Positions 1 through 10,341 of a stretch of DNA of 64,000 bases are shown here, one piece after another. The position numbers and the translations under genes are program-made. The stretch is from a bacterium (lineage in GTDB: Bacteria > Armatimonadota > Fimbriimonadia > Fimbriimonadales > Fimbriimonadaceae): positions 124,001 through 188,000 of the forward strand of contig JAIXQR010000002.1 in NCBI GenBank assembly GCA_027485645.1, written 5' to 3'. The number at the start of each line of letters is the position of its first letter. The stretch's first letter is position 1. The notes under the pieces were generated by a model. The model did no database searches. It was given only the letters and a program-made list of their open reading frames with translations, and was not told the origin of the DNA.

Positions 1-59
1 GGAACGCAGCATAAGTGGGAACGTGCATATCGCCCTCCGCCGCAGCCCACTTTCTAGGC

Positions 60-89
60 TGTACAACTTAGTAAGCAATCCGTTATGAT
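60..89 (+). promoter_or_regulatory. Putative promoter of first NHL lipoprotein gene
   Basis: A TGTACA element (60-65) lies 18 bases before TATGAT (84-89), which ends only 6 bases before the ATG at 96. No Shine-Dalgarno sequence fits in that gap, so the transcript would be leaderless. The arrangement resembles those before the two downstream paralogues. Confidence 0.45.
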
Positions 90-95
90 TGCACC

Positions 96-2765
96 ATGCG
101 TATTGATTTTCGGCCACTGAGCCTTCTTGGGCTTGTGGCGTTGTTTGGCTGTGGTGGCTCGGGCGGCGGCGGGGGGAGCGCGCTTCCAATAGATCCCGTT
201 CCTTCGACAGAAAAGGGGACAGCGAAGTTCTCGGTCGACGTTGCCACCGGAAAGGTTGCAATCACTCCACTGGAAATTGGCTCTACGAAGTCGGCCGTGC
301 TGGGCGGATCGGCTGTAACTTTTGAAACGACAACTCTGCTCTCGGAGGGTGGCGAGGTTGGTCGTCGTGCGGTTCGGGTTCGGCTGAAAAACAACTTACA
401 AGAAGCGCTTGGTGTCGGCCGACCGATTCGAATTCAGTTTGGAGCTTTTGGACCTGCAACCACCTATCCAACCGACCTGCGGTCGATGGCGACGGTGAGT
501 ACGCCACTTCGAGATTCCACGGCCGGTGGCTACCTGGATGGCCCGGCGGGTTCGGCATTGCTCACCAATCCAAGCGCGGTTGCCGTCGGGAAAGACGGCT
601 CGATTTACTTCAACGGAACCGATAACCGGATTCGAAAGCTCTCCGATGGGTACGTTTCGACGGTTGCCCAGAACGTTCCGGCCACCGGTTTGGTTTATCT
701 CACCGATGCGGTCAGCGGGCGCGAATATCTGGTTGCCTCGTGCGCGAGCCTGAACAGCATCAAACTGGTCCCGATTGCGAGCGGCAGCGTCACCACGTGG
801 GCTGGTGCAGATAATGTTGCCGGAAACATCAATGGCGCCGCGACAACCGCGCGGTTTTCATCGCCCTTAGGAGTTGGAATTGACGCCAGCCAAAGCCAAG
901 TTCTGGTCGCGGATACGACGAACGGTGCGATCCGCGCGATTCCATTCAGCTTCGTCGGTGGAAACCTCGTCGCAGGCACGGTCAGTAGCCGCTACTCCGG
1001 CCTCACAAACCCAACCAACGTCCACGTCTCTGAAAATCGCAGCGTTGCGGTGACCGAAACGAGTTCGAACCGTGTTCGAATTTACAACGCCGGCTCGAGT
1101 CGAGAGGCGATTTTTGGGGGCACCCTCGGAAACGTGAACGGCGACGGAAACGTCGCTCGTTTTGCCGGACCACGGGGCATCACTTCTTTAGGCAACACCT
1201 TCTACGTTTCGGATGGCGACAACAACCAGATCCGGCGAATTGAGCTTAAGGACGGCGCCGCTCCGCTATTAGCGGCTAACTGGACGGTCAGTGTCCTAGC
1301 CGGCTCGGGCAGTTCTGGCTTTGCAGACGGCCCTGGCACCACCGCAATCTTTGGCAACGTAGTGGGAATAACGACGGATGGTCAAGGACGTTTGTTGGTC
1401 GCGGATAACTCTGCGAACGCCATTCGCCGAATCGTTTCCGAGGGTGCTTTCGACTTCGGAAGCCCAACGGGGTCGTCCGCCGGCCAAGCCAGCCTTGCAA
1501 ACCCAACAGGGTTTGCGGACCTCAACGGGCTACAGCGACCGTACATCGATATTTCTCAAAGGGTTGAACCCGGACAATCCATTGATGTTGGCGAGTGGCA
1601 GTTCTCGATTCCATCGACCGTCACGTCCTTCCGATTCGCGGTAACCGTCGAAGCGGGAACGAGCGTTTACGCAGGACTTGAGGCAGTTTTGAATCAATCT
1701 GGCGGGCCCGGATCGCCGAACGTAGTGGCACAGTATCTGTCTCGAAATACGGCATCCGGAGGTCTCGTTGGGCGGATTGACAATGTTGCCTTTGACTCCA
1801 CGACTACTTATATGACCACCGATGCTGCCGGAAACATGTATCTTTCCGAGGGTGCACTTCGGGTTATTCGTCGCCTTGACACGGCCGGAAATGTCACCTT
1901 GGTCGCTGGAAAGTCGTTGACCGTTGGGTCGACGGATGGAGTCGGCAGCGATGCACGGTTTGGGTACCCAAATGCGATTCAGGTAAACGCAGCCGGGACA
2001 GAATTATTCGTCGCCGACGAAACAAACCAGACCATTCGCCGGATCGCCCTGTATTACGACGGTGCAGATCCCTCAATCGCAAGTAACTGGAATGTCACCA
2101 CTATAGCAGGTCTCGCGTCAACGCCGGGAGATAACAATGGCGCGGGTGACAGTGCAAGATTCCGAGGACCTGTAGCTTTAACCGGGCCGTCGAATGATGA
2201 GTTCTTCGTTACAGAGTTCAATGGCTACCGAATCAGACAATTGCGTTATATCGGTGGCAATAGAGCTCTTGCTGCATCGTGGTATGTGGAAACCGCGGCC
2301 GGAGCAAATGTTGCTGGCTATATCGACGGGAGTGGATTCGCGGCCAGGTTTAGTAACCTCGTAGGAGCGGCGTACTCTGCTGTTGATTCAAAACTCTATA
2401 TCTGCGACCGTGGAAACAATCGCATTCGAGCAATGGATTTGTTGACAAGAACCGTGAGCACGGTTGCTGGTGACGGGTCATTCGGATTTAACGACAGCAC
2501 AACCGCTACGTCGGCGAACTTTTTCGCTCTCAATTCAGTTAGTACCGACGCAACTGGAGCGGTGTATGTCGCCGACTACAACCGAGTTCGTCGGATCTTT
2601 GATGGAGCGGTGAAGACCGTTGCTGGTGGTGGAAACGGTTCCGGAACAACCGGCGATAAGGTCATATTCGGAGAACTGTACGGAACCGGAATGAACAAGC
2701 AGGGTGATTTGCTCCTGAACTCGAACGGACGGCTCGTGCGACTCACCCGAAAACTCGGTAGATAG
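96..2765 (+). CDS. NHL-repeat lipoprotein, copy 1 of 3
   Basis: The 889-aa product starts with a lipoprotein signal (lipobox LFGC, Cys19) followed by a Gly/Ser-rich linker, so it is probably anchored to the outer membrane and faces the periplasm or surface. Residues about 30-115 form a conserved N-terminal domain. Two long runs of NHL-like repeats follow, about 130-450 and 570-885, with recurring patterns such as TVAG, DG..ARF..P.G, VAD..N..IRRI; each run could make a beta-propeller. A beta-sandwich-like spacer at about 490-545 separates them. The end, [11 protein letters not shown], is shared by all three copies. The ligand is unknown; NHL propellers usually bind proteins, RNA or sugars. The family call is secure from the repeats, but the role is not. 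Confidence 0.85.
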   Translation: MRIDFRPLSLLGLVALFGCGGSGGGGGSALPIDPVPSTEKGTAKFSVDVATGKVAITPLEIGSTKSAVLGGSAVTFETTTLLSEGGEVGRRAVRVRLKNNLQEALGVGRPIRIQFGAFGPATTYPTDLRSMATVSTPLRDSTAGGYLDGPAGSALLTNPSAVAVGKDGSIYFNGTDNRIRKLSDGYVSTVAQNVPATGLVYLTDAVSGREYLVASCASLNSIKLVPIASGSVTTWAGADNVAGNINGAATTARFSSPLGVGIDASQSQVLVADTTNGAIRAIPFSFVGGNLVAGTVSSRYSGLTNPTNVHVSENRSVAVTETSSNRVRIYNAGSSREAIFGGTLGNVNGDGNVARFAGPRGITSLGNTFYVSDGDNNQIRRIELKDGAAPLLAANWTVSVLAGSGSSGFADGPGTTAIFGNVVGITTDGQGRLLVADNSANAIRRIVSEGAFDFGSPTGSSAGQASLANPTGFADLNGLQRPYIDISQRVEPGQSIDVGEWQFSIPSTVTSFRFAVTVEAGTSVYAGLEAVLNQSGGPGSPNVVAQYLSRNTASGGLVGRIDNVAFDSTTTYMTTDAAGNMYLSEGALRVIRRLDTAGNVTLVAGKSLTVGSTDGVGSDARFGYPNAIQVNAAGTELFVADETNQTIRRIALYYDGADPSIASNWNVTTIAGLASTPGDNNGAGDSARFRGPVALTGPSNDEFFVTEFNGYRIRQLRYIGGNRALAASWYVETAAGANVAGYIDGSGFAARFSNLVGAAYSAVDSKLYICDRGNNRIRAMDLLTRTVSTVAGDGSFGFNDSTTATSANFFALNSVSTDATGAVYVADYNRVRRIFDGAVKTVAGGGNGSGTTGDKVIFGELYGTGMNKQGDLLLNSNGRLVRLTRKLGR

Positions 2766-2775
2766 TTTGAACAGC

Positions 2776-2803
2776 TAGACAAATGAAGCAAGTGGTGTAT
2801 AGA
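2776..2803 (+). promoter_or_regulatory. Putative promoter of second NHL lipoprotein gene
   Basis: TAGACA (2776-2781) and TATAGA (2798-2803) are separated by 16 bases; the ATG follows 8 bases after the -10 element. The same elements with the same spacing recur before the third copy (5484-5511), so the promoter seems to have been duplicated with the gene. Confidence 0.6.
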
Positions 2804-2811
2804 CTGCGTTC

Positions 2812-5472
2812 ATGCGCCGCTTGCTTCCCCTTGCTTTGATTGCTTCCACGATTGTTGGTTGTGGGGGCGCAGGTGGAGGCAGTGCCTCGGTTGATCCTGT
2901 TCCGGGTGTCGAGTCCGAAAAAGGAACGGCAAAGTTCTCGGTAGACGTTGCTACCGGCAAAGTGGCGATTACGCCCCTCGAAACGGGCTCGACAAAGTCC
3001 GCCGTCATCGGGGGATCGGCAGTGACATTTGAAACCACCACCCTCTTGGCGGAAGACGGCGAGGTTGGGCGACGTGCGGTTAAGGTCCGGCTGAAGAACA
3101 ACTTGCCCGAGGCCATTGGCGTAGGCCGACCGATTCGAATTCAGTTTGGCGTTTTTGGGCCATCAACGAGTTATCCGACCGATGTTCGGTCGATGGCCAC
3201 GGTGAGCACGCTGCTTCGCGATCTTAGCGGTGGCGGCTATCAGGACGGTCCGGCGAGTACCGCGCGAATTACGACACCCAATGCGGTCGCGATTGGAAAA
3301 GATGGCTCGATTTACTTTAATGGCACCGATAATCGGATTCGAAAACTCTCCGACGGATATGTTTCGACGGTCGCCCAAAACGTTCCGGCTGCCGGCCTGG
3401 CATATCTGACCGATGCACTTTCGGGCCGGGAGTATTTGATTGCGGCATGCCCGACGTTGCACAGCATCAAACTGGTCCCGATTGGGAGCGGAAGTGTCAC
3501 CACTTGGGCCGGTGCAGACAGCGTGTCCGGCTTCGTCAACGGTGCGGCAACCACGGCACGTTTTTCTTTCCCAAACGGCCTCGCAATCGATGCGAGTTTG
3601 AGCCAGGTGCTGGTTGCAGACACTTCAAACGGTGCGATCCGAGCGATACCATTCAGCTTTGTTGGTGGCAACTTGGTCGCAGGAACGGTTGCAACTCGCT
3701 ATTCCGCGCTATCTCATCCGTCGACGGTTCACGTCTCAGAGAACCGGAGCGTTGCCGTGTCGGAAACCGGTGCGAATCGCGTACGCATCTTCAATGCGGG
3801 TTCAAGTCGGGAAGCCATCTTTGGGGGAACCGATGGAAACTTGAACGGCGATGGAAACCTCGCCCGGTTCTCGGGACCAAGGGGTATCACTTCGATTGGC
3901 AATACTTTCTACGTCGCCGATGGTAACAACTATCAGATTCGGCGAATCGAACTGAAGGACGGCGCTGCACCTTTGTTGGCCTCGAACTGGACGGTGAGTG
4001 TCCTAGCCGGAAATGGTACTTCCGCTTTCGCAGATGGCCCAGGTACCACGGCCGGTTTGCGGTTTCCCTTTGGCTTGGCGACCGATGCCCAAAGTCGGCT
4101 CATCGTTGCAGACACCGATGCCAACGGAATCCGCCGCATCACTTCAGAAGGCTCTTACGATTTTGGTACGCCAACGGGTTCTTCGACTGGACAAGCCAGC
4201 CTGATCGACCCAACCGGCTATGCAGACCGCAACGGCTTGTTGCGCCCATACATCGACATCGATGCACGGGTCGAACCAGGTCAAACGATCGATGTTGGCA
4301 AGTGGGTTTTCGCGGTTCCATCGGGCTTGACGGCGTTTAACTTTGCGGTGACGGTAGAAACCGCCCCAGAAACGTATGCTGGCCTGGAGGCAGTGTTGAA
4401 CCCAACGGGCGGGGTTGGGTCTCCTAATGTAGTCGCACAGTTTCTGTCCAACGGCAGAAGTGGCGGCGCTATGTTTGGTCGACTGGAGAATGTCTCGTTT
4501 AGCGATTTTTGGGGCCAGACCAGTGTGGATGCGCTCGGCAATCGCTACATCGCCGATGCAGGTCCACATATCGTTAGAAGGATTTCAAAGTCTGGGATGG
4601 TGACCTTAGTCGCTGGAAAAGTAGGAACGTCGGGGATAACCAATGGTCTCGGCAGCATTGCGAGATTGAACTACCCAACTGGGATAAGGGTCAACGAGGC
4701 AGGAACTGAGTTGATGATTTCCGAAGAAGGCGGCAATACCATTCGCCGAATTGCGCTCGTATCCGATACCGCTGACCCTGCGGTCGCCGACAGTTGGAGC
4801 GTTTCAACGATTGCGGGTGCCGCCACCTCGGGAGATGCGAACGGACCCGGTGGTTCTGCACGGTTCCGGGCGCCCCGAGCGATTGTTGGACCTTCGAATG
4901 ACGACCTATACGTTTTGGAATCCGCCGGGTGTCGTCTGCGATCGCTACAATACACCGGGGGGCCGAGAGATTTAGCGTCCTCATGGTCGGTCAGCATGGC
5001 GGCAGGGTCCGATTCCGGAGTCGTGGGGTACGCAGATGGAGTTAGTACTTCTGCTCGGTTCAACTTTCCGAATGGCGCCGCACATGCACCAGACGGAACG
5101 ATCTATATCTCTGATTCCAGCAACTACCGTATCCGAGCATATAACACGGCAACAAGATCAGTAACGACGGTAGCGGGTTCAGGTTCTCAAGGACAGAATG
5201 ACAATGCTAACGCGCTGTCTGCTCAGTTTCTATTTCCCATTTCGGTCGCGGTGGATTCCTTCGGTGCCGTTTTCATTTCGGACCTCAACTCGATTCGGCG
5301 CCTGTATGATGGATCGGTAAAAACGGTGGCAGGAAATGGGACGGGAGCCTCGACAACGGGCGATGAAGTCTATTTCAGCAACATCTACGGAATGGCACTT
5401 GATCCGAAGGGAGATCTTATCTTCGTGAGTAGCAATCGCTTGGTTCGACTGACGAGAAAGCTAGGCCGGTAG
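2812..5472 (+). CDS. NHL-repeat lipoprotein, copy 2 of 3
   Basis: The 886-aa paralogue of the preceding gene has lipobox IVGC (Cys17) and a Gly-rich linker. Domain order is the same: N-terminal conserved domain, first NHL run, beta-sandwich spacer around 485-540, second NHL run, and the [11 protein letters not shown] end. By eye its first half is far closer to copy 1 than its second half is, where loops and lengths differ. It starts 46 bases after copy 1 and has its own promoter-like elements, so it need not depend on read-through. Its role is unknown; it is probably a surface or periplasmic binding protein. Confidence 0.85.
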   Translation: MRRLLPLALIASTIVGCGGAGGGSASVDPVPGVESEKGTAKFSVDVATGKVAITPLETGSTKSAVIGGSAVTFETTTLLAEDGEVGRRAVKVRLKNNLPEAIGVGRPIRIQFGVFGPSTSYPTDVRSMATVSTLLRDLSGGGYQDGPASTARITTPNAVAIGKDGSIYFNGTDNRIRKLSDGYVSTVAQNVPAAGLAYLTDALSGREYLIAACPTLHSIKLVPIGSGSVTTWAGADSVSGFVNGAATTARFSFPNGLAIDASLSQVLVADTSNGAIRAIPFSFVGGNLVAGTVATRYSALSHPSTVHVSENRSVAVSETGANRVRIFNAGSSREAIFGGTDGNLNGDGNLARFSGPRGITSIGNTFYVADGNNYQIRRIELKDGAAPLLASNWTVSVLAGNGTSAFADGPGTTAGLRFPFGLATDAQSRLIVADTDANGIRRITSEGSYDFGTPTGSSTGQASLIDPTGYADRNGLLRPYIDIDARVEPGQTIDVGKWVFAVPSGLTAFNFAVTVETAPETYAGLEAVLNPTGGVGSPNVVAQFLSNGRSGGAMFGRLENVSFSDFWGQTSVDALGNRYIADAGPHIVRRISKSGMVTLVAGKVGTSGITNGLGSIARLNYPTGIRVNEAGTELMISEEGGNTIRRIALVSDTADPAVADSWSVSTIAGAATSGDANGPGGSARFRAPRAIVGPSNDDLYVLESAGCRLRSLQYTGGPRDLASSWSVSMAAGSDSGVVGYADGVSTSARFNFPNGAAHAPDGTIYISDSSNYRIRAYNTATRSVTTVAGSGSQGQNDNANALSAQFLFPISVAVDSFGAVFISDLNSIRRLYDGSVKTVAGNGTGASTTGDEVYFSNIYGMALDPKGDLIFVSSNRLVRLTRKLGR

Positions 5473-5483
5473 TGTTAACCAGC

Positions 5484-5511
5484 TAGACAATTGCAGTGAA
5501 TGGCGTATAGA
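5484..5511 (+). promoter_or_regulatory. Putative promoter of third NHL lipoprotein gene
   Basis: TAGACA (5484-5489), a 16-base spacer and TATAGA (5506-5511) stand 8 bases before the ATG at 5520. Flanking bases (AGC before the first element, CT after the second) also match the copy upstream of gene 2. Confidence 0.6.
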
Positions 5512-5519
5512 CTCCGATC

Positions 5520-8186
5520 ATGCGCCATCTGCTACCTTTATCTTTTCTTGCCATTGCATTAGTAGGTTGCGGCGGATCGGGGGGCGGTTCTCCTGTAGTA
5601 GCCCCGATTCCAGAGACCCCGACAGAAAAGGGCACCGCGTTATTCAACGTCGATGTGAATACCGGAAAGGTCACGGTAGTGCCTTTGGAAGGCGCGGATA
5701 GCCGAGCAAAGTCCTCCGTTCTCGGTGGAAACGCCGTCAGCTTCACCACTTCGACCCTGCTGAACGAAGGCGGAGAGGTTGGCCGCCGGGTCGTGAAGGT
5801 TCAAATGAAGAACAACCTGAGCGAGCCGATTGGCGTCGACCGGCCGATTCGGCTCCAGTTCGGGGTGTTCGGTCCGTTGACCGATTACCCAACGGACCTG
5901 CGCGACCAGGCAACCGTCAGCACGCTCGTACGAGACTTGAATCCTGGCTTCCTTGATGGCCCAGCGGGATCGGCCCGCTTCTCGAATCCAACCGCCGTTA
6001 CGGTCGGTGCAGATGGCGCAATTTACTTTAACGGCACCGATAATCGAATCCGTCGATTGCTAGATGGCTACATTTCAACGGTGGCGCAAAACGTCGCCGC
6101 CAGCGGGCTGACCTACCTAAAGGATCCATCGACCAATCGTGAGTACATCGTTGCCGCAAGCTCTGCAACCCACTCCATCAAGCTGATCCCGGTTGCGAGC
6201 GGATCGGTCACCACCTGGGCGGGGCTGGATAACACGCCTGGAAACGTTAACGGCGCCGCCACCTCCGCTCGGTTCAACAACCCATATGGGATCGCGGTGG
6301 ACGCTCAAAGCGCCCAGGTCCTCGTGGCCGATTCGGGCAACGGTGCGGTACGCGCAATTCCGTTCACCTTTGTGGGCGGAAACTTGGTCGCCGGAACGGT
6401 ACTCACCCGATATTCCGGGCTCACGGCCCCGTACTGCGTAGCCGTGGCTTCCAACCGAACCGTTGGCGTAACCGAGGGCAACCTGAACCGAGTACGACTC
6501 TACAACGCGGGTTCCAGTCGGGAAGCGATTATTGGAACCGGGACCGCTGGCAACGTCGTTGGCAGTGGCAACATCACCCAGTTCTCGCTTCCCATTGGCA
6601 TCACCGCACTCGGCGAAACCTTCTTTGTCACCGACGTTAACAACCGTCAAGTCAAGCGTATTGCTCTCAAGAATGCCGCCGCGCCGCTCCTTGCTGCCAA
6701 CTGGACCACTTCCAGCCTTGCTGGTACGGGCACGCTTGGCGTAGCCGATGGATCTGGCACTGTGGCCGAGTTCAGTTCGATTCCAGGTATCACGACCGAT
6801 CCTCAAGGAAGACTCGTTCTTTCCGACCAGACTTCGAACTCAATTCGCCGAATCGTTAGCAACGGTGCCTTTGACTTTGGTACGCCGGACGGGTCAGCCG
6901 TGGGTGGAACCGCCCTGGTGAATCTGACCGGCAACGCGGACCTCAACGGTCTTCAACGACCCTTCATCGATTTGAATAAGACAATTCAACCAGGCGAAAC
7001 GGTTGATGCCGGAGAGTGGCAGTTCAGTATTCCAGATGGCGTTTCAGCGTTCCGCTTCGCGGTGACCGTGGAAGCGGCGACGCCTTACTATGGTGGCTTA
7101 GAGGCCGTTCTGAACCCGACTGGCGGCCCCGGCTCGCCAAACGTTGTAGCGCAGAAGCTGAATCGTCCCACCTCTCCTGCATTCTATACCGGTCGTCTGG
7201 AGAACGTCTCCTTTGGCCCTTCGAGTGGGAATATGGCCTATGATGCGGCTGGCAACATGTACGTGGCCGAGTTCGATGTGCCGGCTATTCGGCGAATCAG
7301 CACAACCGGAAACGTCACTGTCGTTGCCGGTCGCGAAAACTCATATGGTAGTGCGAATGGAAATGGGTCGCAAGCGCGCTTTGTCGGCCTTGGAGGAATT
7401 GTAGTGAACCGCGAGGGGACCGAGCTTTTTGTAACCGAAGGCAACTCGCATACCATCCGTCGGGTCGCGCTGAACGTAGGATCAGATCCGGCAAATGCGG
7501 ATAACTGGACGGTGTCGACGATCGCGGGCACAACCAATACGCCTGGAAACTCCGACGGAAGTGGCACGGAGGCGAAGTTTAACTTTCCTTGGGGGTTGGC
7601 TGGGTTTAGTAACGACGCGATATATCTCTCCGAAGTAGATGGAAACCGGATTCGGTTGTTACAGTACGTCGGAGGAGATCGTGCCCAAGCCTCGTCGTGG
7701 GCCGTCACATTCGTCTGCGGCTCGACGACCGGAAATCCGGGTTTTGCGGATGATTTGGGTTCGAGCGCGAGATTCAGTAATCCGAACGGTATTTCGCTGG
7801 CGAAGAATGGCATCCTGTATATTGCCGATTACGGAAACAGCAGAATCCGCGCTCTAAACACGGCAAACGGGTTAGTGTCCACCGTCGCAGGAACCGGAAC
7901 TGCTAGTCAAAACGATAGCGCATCCGCAACAAGTGGCACTTTATTGAGTACATTTGGCGTCGTCGCCGATGACTCGGGAGCGGTGTATTTTAACAGCGGC
8001 AGTAGGATCCGTCGTCTTCTTAACGGCACCCTTAAAACGGTTGCTGGCGGTGGGACCGGCGCAGGAACTACCGGGGACACGGTGCAGTTTGGAACGATAT
8101 ATGGTCTTGGCATCAATCGCCAGGGAGATGTAACGCTCATCACAAATCGTCAGCTGGTTCGGCTGACCAGAAAGCTCGGTCGGTAA
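5520..8186 (+). CDS. NHL-repeat lipoprotein, copy 3 of 3
   Basis: The 888-aa product has lipobox LVGC (Cys17). It is the most diverged of the three tandem paralogues across the N-terminal half but keeps the same architecture: about 85 residues of conserved N-terminal domain, NHL-like repeats, a beta-sandwich spacer (motif [20 protein letters not shown]), more NHL-like repeats and the shared [11 protein letters not shown] tail. A stem-loop directly downstream (8197-8224) probably ends the cluster. Its function is not known. Confidence 0.85.
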   Translation: MRHLLPLSFLAIALVGCGGSGGGSPVVAPIPETPTEKGTALFNVDVNTGKVTVVPLEGADSRAKSSVLGGNAVSFTTSTLLNEGGEVGRRVVKVQMKNNLSEPIGVDRPIRLQFGVFGPLTDYPTDLRDQATVSTLVRDLNPGFLDGPAGSARFSNPTAVTVGADGAIYFNGTDNRIRRLLDGYISTVAQNVAASGLTYLKDPSTNREYIVAASSATHSIKLIPVASGSVTTWAGLDNTPGNVNGAATSARFNNPYGIAVDAQSAQVLVADSGNGAVRAIPFTFVGGNLVAGTVLTRYSGLTAPYCVAVASNRTVGVTEGNLNRVRLYNAGSSREAIIGTGTAGNVVGSGNITQFSLPIGITALGETFFVTDVNNRQVKRIALKNAAAPLLAANWTTSSLAGTGTLGVADGSGTVAEFSSIPGITTDPQGRLVLSDQTSNSIRRIVSNGAFDFGTPDGSAVGGTALVNLTGNADLNGLQRPFIDLNKTIQPGETVDAGEWQFSIPDGVSAFRFAVTVEAATPYYGGLEAVLNPTGGPGSPNVVAQKLNRPTSPAFYTGRLENVSFGPSSGNMAYDAAGNMYVAEFDVPAIRRISTTGNVTVVAGRENSYGSANGNGSQARFVGLGGIVVNREGTELFVTEGNSHTIRRVALNVGSDPANADNWTVSTIAGTTNTPGNSDGSGTEAKFNFPWGLAGFSNDAIYLSEVDGNRIRLLQYVGGDRAQASSWAVTFVCGSTTGNPGFADDLGSSARFSNPNGISLAKNGILYIADYGNSRIRALNTANGLVSTVAGTGTASQNDSASATSGTLLSTFGVVADDSGAVYFNSGSRIRRLLNGTLKTVAGGGTGAGTTGDTVQFGTIYGLGINRQGDVTLITNRQLVRLTRKLGR

Positions 8187-8196
8187 CCGGCCTCGG

Positions 8197-8224
8197 ATTA
8201 CCGCCCGGGCAACCGGGCGGTAAT
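8197..8224 (+). terminator. Hairpin after NHL cluster, before icd
   Basis: A perfect 12-bp stem (8197-8208 with 8213-8224) closes a GCAA tetraloop. It follows the NHL gene stop by 10 bases and ends 12 bases before the icd start. No U-tract follows, so it may be a terminator of non-canonical type, an RNA 3'-end stabiliser, or an element acting on icd. Confidence 0.5.
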
Positions 8225-8236
8225 ATTCCGGACAGC

Positions 8237-9535
8237 ATGGCAACTCCGATTCGCATGACCAGCGCCGGTCTCGACGTTCCAAACGACCCCATTATTCCGT
8301 TCATCGAGGGCGACGGCACCGGCCCCGATATTTGGCGCTCGAGCGTTCGCGTCTTTGATGCCGCAGTTGAAAAAGCTTACGGCGGAACCCGAAAGGTCGC
8401 ATGGCAAGAAGTCCTCGCCGGAGAAAAGGCGTTCAACGCCACCGGAAACTGGCTACCCGACGAAACCCTTGACGCTTTCCGGACCTACCTGATCGGAATT
8501 AAAGGCCCACTCACGACTCCGGTCGGCGGCGGCATCCGCTCCCTCAACGTTGCTCTGCGACAGATTCTCGACCTGTACGTTTGCCTTCGCCCGGTGCAGT
8601 GGTTCACCGGTGTCCCTAGCCCAGTTAAGAACCCAGGCGCGGTTGACATGGTCATCTTCCGCGAAAACACAGAAGACATCTATGCCGGAATCGAATATGC
8701 GGCTGGCTCAGAAGATGCGGCGAAGATTTTGAACTTCCTTCAGGAAAACTTCCCGAAGGAGTTCGCAAAGATCCGATTCGGAACCACCGAAGCCGGCGAG
8801 AAGTGGAACGAACAGCTAAAGGGCATCGGCCTGCCAGAGCGCGATGCGACCCTCGAAGTCGGCATTGGCTTTAAGCCGGTCAGCTACCTCGGCACCGAGC
8901 GAATCGTCCACAGCGCCATTGAGTACGCGATCCGAACCGGACGTAAGAGCGTCACGCTTGTCCACAAGGGCAACATCATGAAGTTCACCGAAGGTAGCTT
9001 CCGAGACTGGGGCTACAAGGTCGCGAAGGACTTCTTCGGTGCAGAAGAGATCGACGGCGGCCCATGGTGCCGAATTCCAGAAGGGAAGCCAGGCGCGGGA
9101 CTCGTGATTAAGGATGCCATCGCCGACATCACCCTTCAGCAGGTACTTACCCGACCAGAGGACTTCGATGTTATCGCGACCCTAAACCTTAACGGCGACT
9201 ACCTCAGCGACGCTCTTGCGGCGCAGGTTGGCGGCATCGGCATTGCTCCGGGCGCAAACATCAACTACGTGACGGGACACGCGATCTTCGAAGCCACCCA
9301 CGGTACCGCGCCAAAGTACGCAAACCTCGACAAGGTCAATCCTTCGTCGGTGATCCTCAGCGGTGAAATGATGTTCCGCTACCTCGGCTGGACCGAAGTG
9401 GCCGACCTCATTCTGAAGGGCGTCGAAGGCGCCATCTCTTCAGGCAAGGTCACTTACGACTTCGCTCGATTGATGGACAACGCTACGGAAGTTAAGTGCA
9501 GTGGTTTCGGCGACGAAATCATCGCAAACATGTAA
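8237..9535 (+). CDS. icd: NADP-dependent isocitrate dehydrogenase
   Basis: This 432-aa cytosolic enzyme oxidises isocitrate to 2-oxoglutarate in the TCA cycle. The sequence shows the full family: [18 protein letters not shown] with the substrate-binding serine, [14 protein letters not shown], the [10 protein letters not shown] segment, the metal-binding aspartates in the [10 protein letters not shown] and NLNGDYLSD regions, and THGTAPKYA of the cofactor site. Length matches bacterial homodimeric IDH of the E. coli type, which prefers NADP. It stands alone, with a hairpin on each side (8197-8224 and 9548-9604). Confidence 0.95.
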   Translation: MATPIRMTSAGLDVPNDPIIPFIEGDGTGPDIWRSSVRVFDAAVEKAYGGTRKVAWQEVLAGEKAFNATGNWLPDETLDAFRTYLIGIKGPLTTPVGGGIRSLNVALRQILDLYVCLRPVQWFTGVPSPVKNPGAVDMVIFRENTEDIYAGIEYAAGSEDAAKILNFLQENFPKEFAKIRFGTTEAGEKWNEQLKGIGLPERDATLEVGIGFKPVSYLGTERIVHSAIEYAIRTGRKSVTLVHKGNIMKFTEGSFRDWGYKVAKDFFGAEEIDGGPWCRIPEGKPGAGLVIKDAIADITLQQVLTRPEDFDVIATLNLNGDYLSDALAAQVGGIGIAPGANINYVTGHAIFEATHGTAPKYANLDKVNPSSVILSGEMMFRYLGWTEVADLILKGVEGAISSGKVTYDFARLMDNATEVKCSGFGDEIIANM

Positions 9536-9544
9536 AGAAACATC

Positions 9545-10315
9545 ATGTCGGCTGCTCGCGAAGGTTCGGATTCACGGATCCTGCGAGCAGCCGAATCTTT
9601 CTTTCACGGCTTCACCCAGCATCGAAGCCGAACTCACCCGTATCTCATCAGCCGTTCCGAAGGGCTCACCATTCTCCATGACGCCCCGAGGAAAAAGGCA
9701 AGTGACACGCGCAGGTCTGAGGCCATCACCATCGACCGAGCGCCGATCTCTATTCATTCGGAAGCCGAACGATTGAATGCCGAACATCCACGGTGGAGTT
9801 TGGGCGCAATCTATTCCGACGACGCGCAGTTGCCGCAAGTAGAGGCAGAGTTCCGTGCCCTCGGCTACCGCCTCATCGCGCGAGAGGCCCTCTTCGTTCA
9901 CGACCACCTTTCTGTGCCTTCGGTCAACGAAAGCTTAACCCAACGAATCTCGAGGTGGCAGGAGATGGAAGACTACGCCGCCGCGACCGGGCGCAAACCG
10001 TACGCACGAAAAGAAATCGAAGGCGATGACCCGCAGTTTCGCTTTTATTATTCGGTTTCCGAAGGAATGATTGTCGGCGCGGTGGCATCCATTCGAACGC
10101 CAGCGGATACCTTTTGGGTTTCTAATTTGTGGGTAACCGAAGAAAAGCGGCGTGAGGGAAGGGCGACCGCAATGATGGCGCAGCTGCTAACAGACAATCG
10201 TTCGGCAGGCGAAGGAATGACCGTCCTGCTCAGCAGCAAGACCGGCGCTCATTTGTATCCAAAGCTGGGCTTTGAGCAGATCGGGACGCTCTTGCTATAT
10301 CAGCCACCAAGATAA
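9545..10315 (+). CDS. GNAT-family N-acetyltransferase
   Basis: The 256-aa protein has a C-terminal GNAT fold, with acetyl-CoA-binding strand and loop around residues 190-215 (LWVTEEKRREGRATAMM) and the closing YPKLGFEQIG. The N-terminal part, with FFHGFTQHRSRTHPY and DAPRK, resembles the extra N-terminal region of some GNAT proteins of unknown substrate, which supports translation from near this ATG. The first codons lie inside a long inverted repeat that looks like the icd terminator, so the exact start is less sure than the family. Confidence 0.8.
   Translation: MSAAREGSDSRILRAAESFFHGFTQHRSRTHPYLISRSEGLTILHDAPRKKASDTRRSEAITIDRAPISIHSEAERLNAEHPRWSLGAIYSDDAQLPQVEAEFRALGYRLIAREALFVHDHLSVPSVNESLTQRISRWQEMEDYAAATGRKPYARKEIEGDDPQFRFYYSVSEGMIVGAVASIRTPADTFWVSNLWVTEEKRREGRATAMMAQLLTDNRSAGEGMTVLLSSKTGAHLYPKLGFEQIGTLLLYQPPR
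9548..9604 (+). terminator. Hairpin with T-rich tail downstream of icd
   Basis: A perfect 12-bp stem (9548-9559 with 9583-9594) has a 23-base loop and is followed by ATCTTTCTTT (9595-9604). It lies 12 bases after the icd stop, where a rho-independent terminator is expected, but it also falls within the first 20 codons of the GNAT gene at 9545. Confidence 0.5.
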
Positions 10316-10330
10316 CTCGTCGTAGCTGGC

Positions 10331-10336
10331 TAAAAT
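10331..10336 (+). promoter_or_regulatory. -10-like element close to start codon
   Basis: TAAAAT ends 5 bases before the ATG at 10342, with no Shine-Dalgarno sequence between. No clear -35 box was seen. It is one of several such cases in this window. Confidence 0.35.
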
Positions 10337-10341
10337 ACGGC

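Noticed and set aside
13-52. AAGTGGG ... CCCACTT inverted repeat near the window start
   Set aside because: Arms of 7 bp with a 26-base loop, no U-tract; cannot be separated from chance without the upstream gene.
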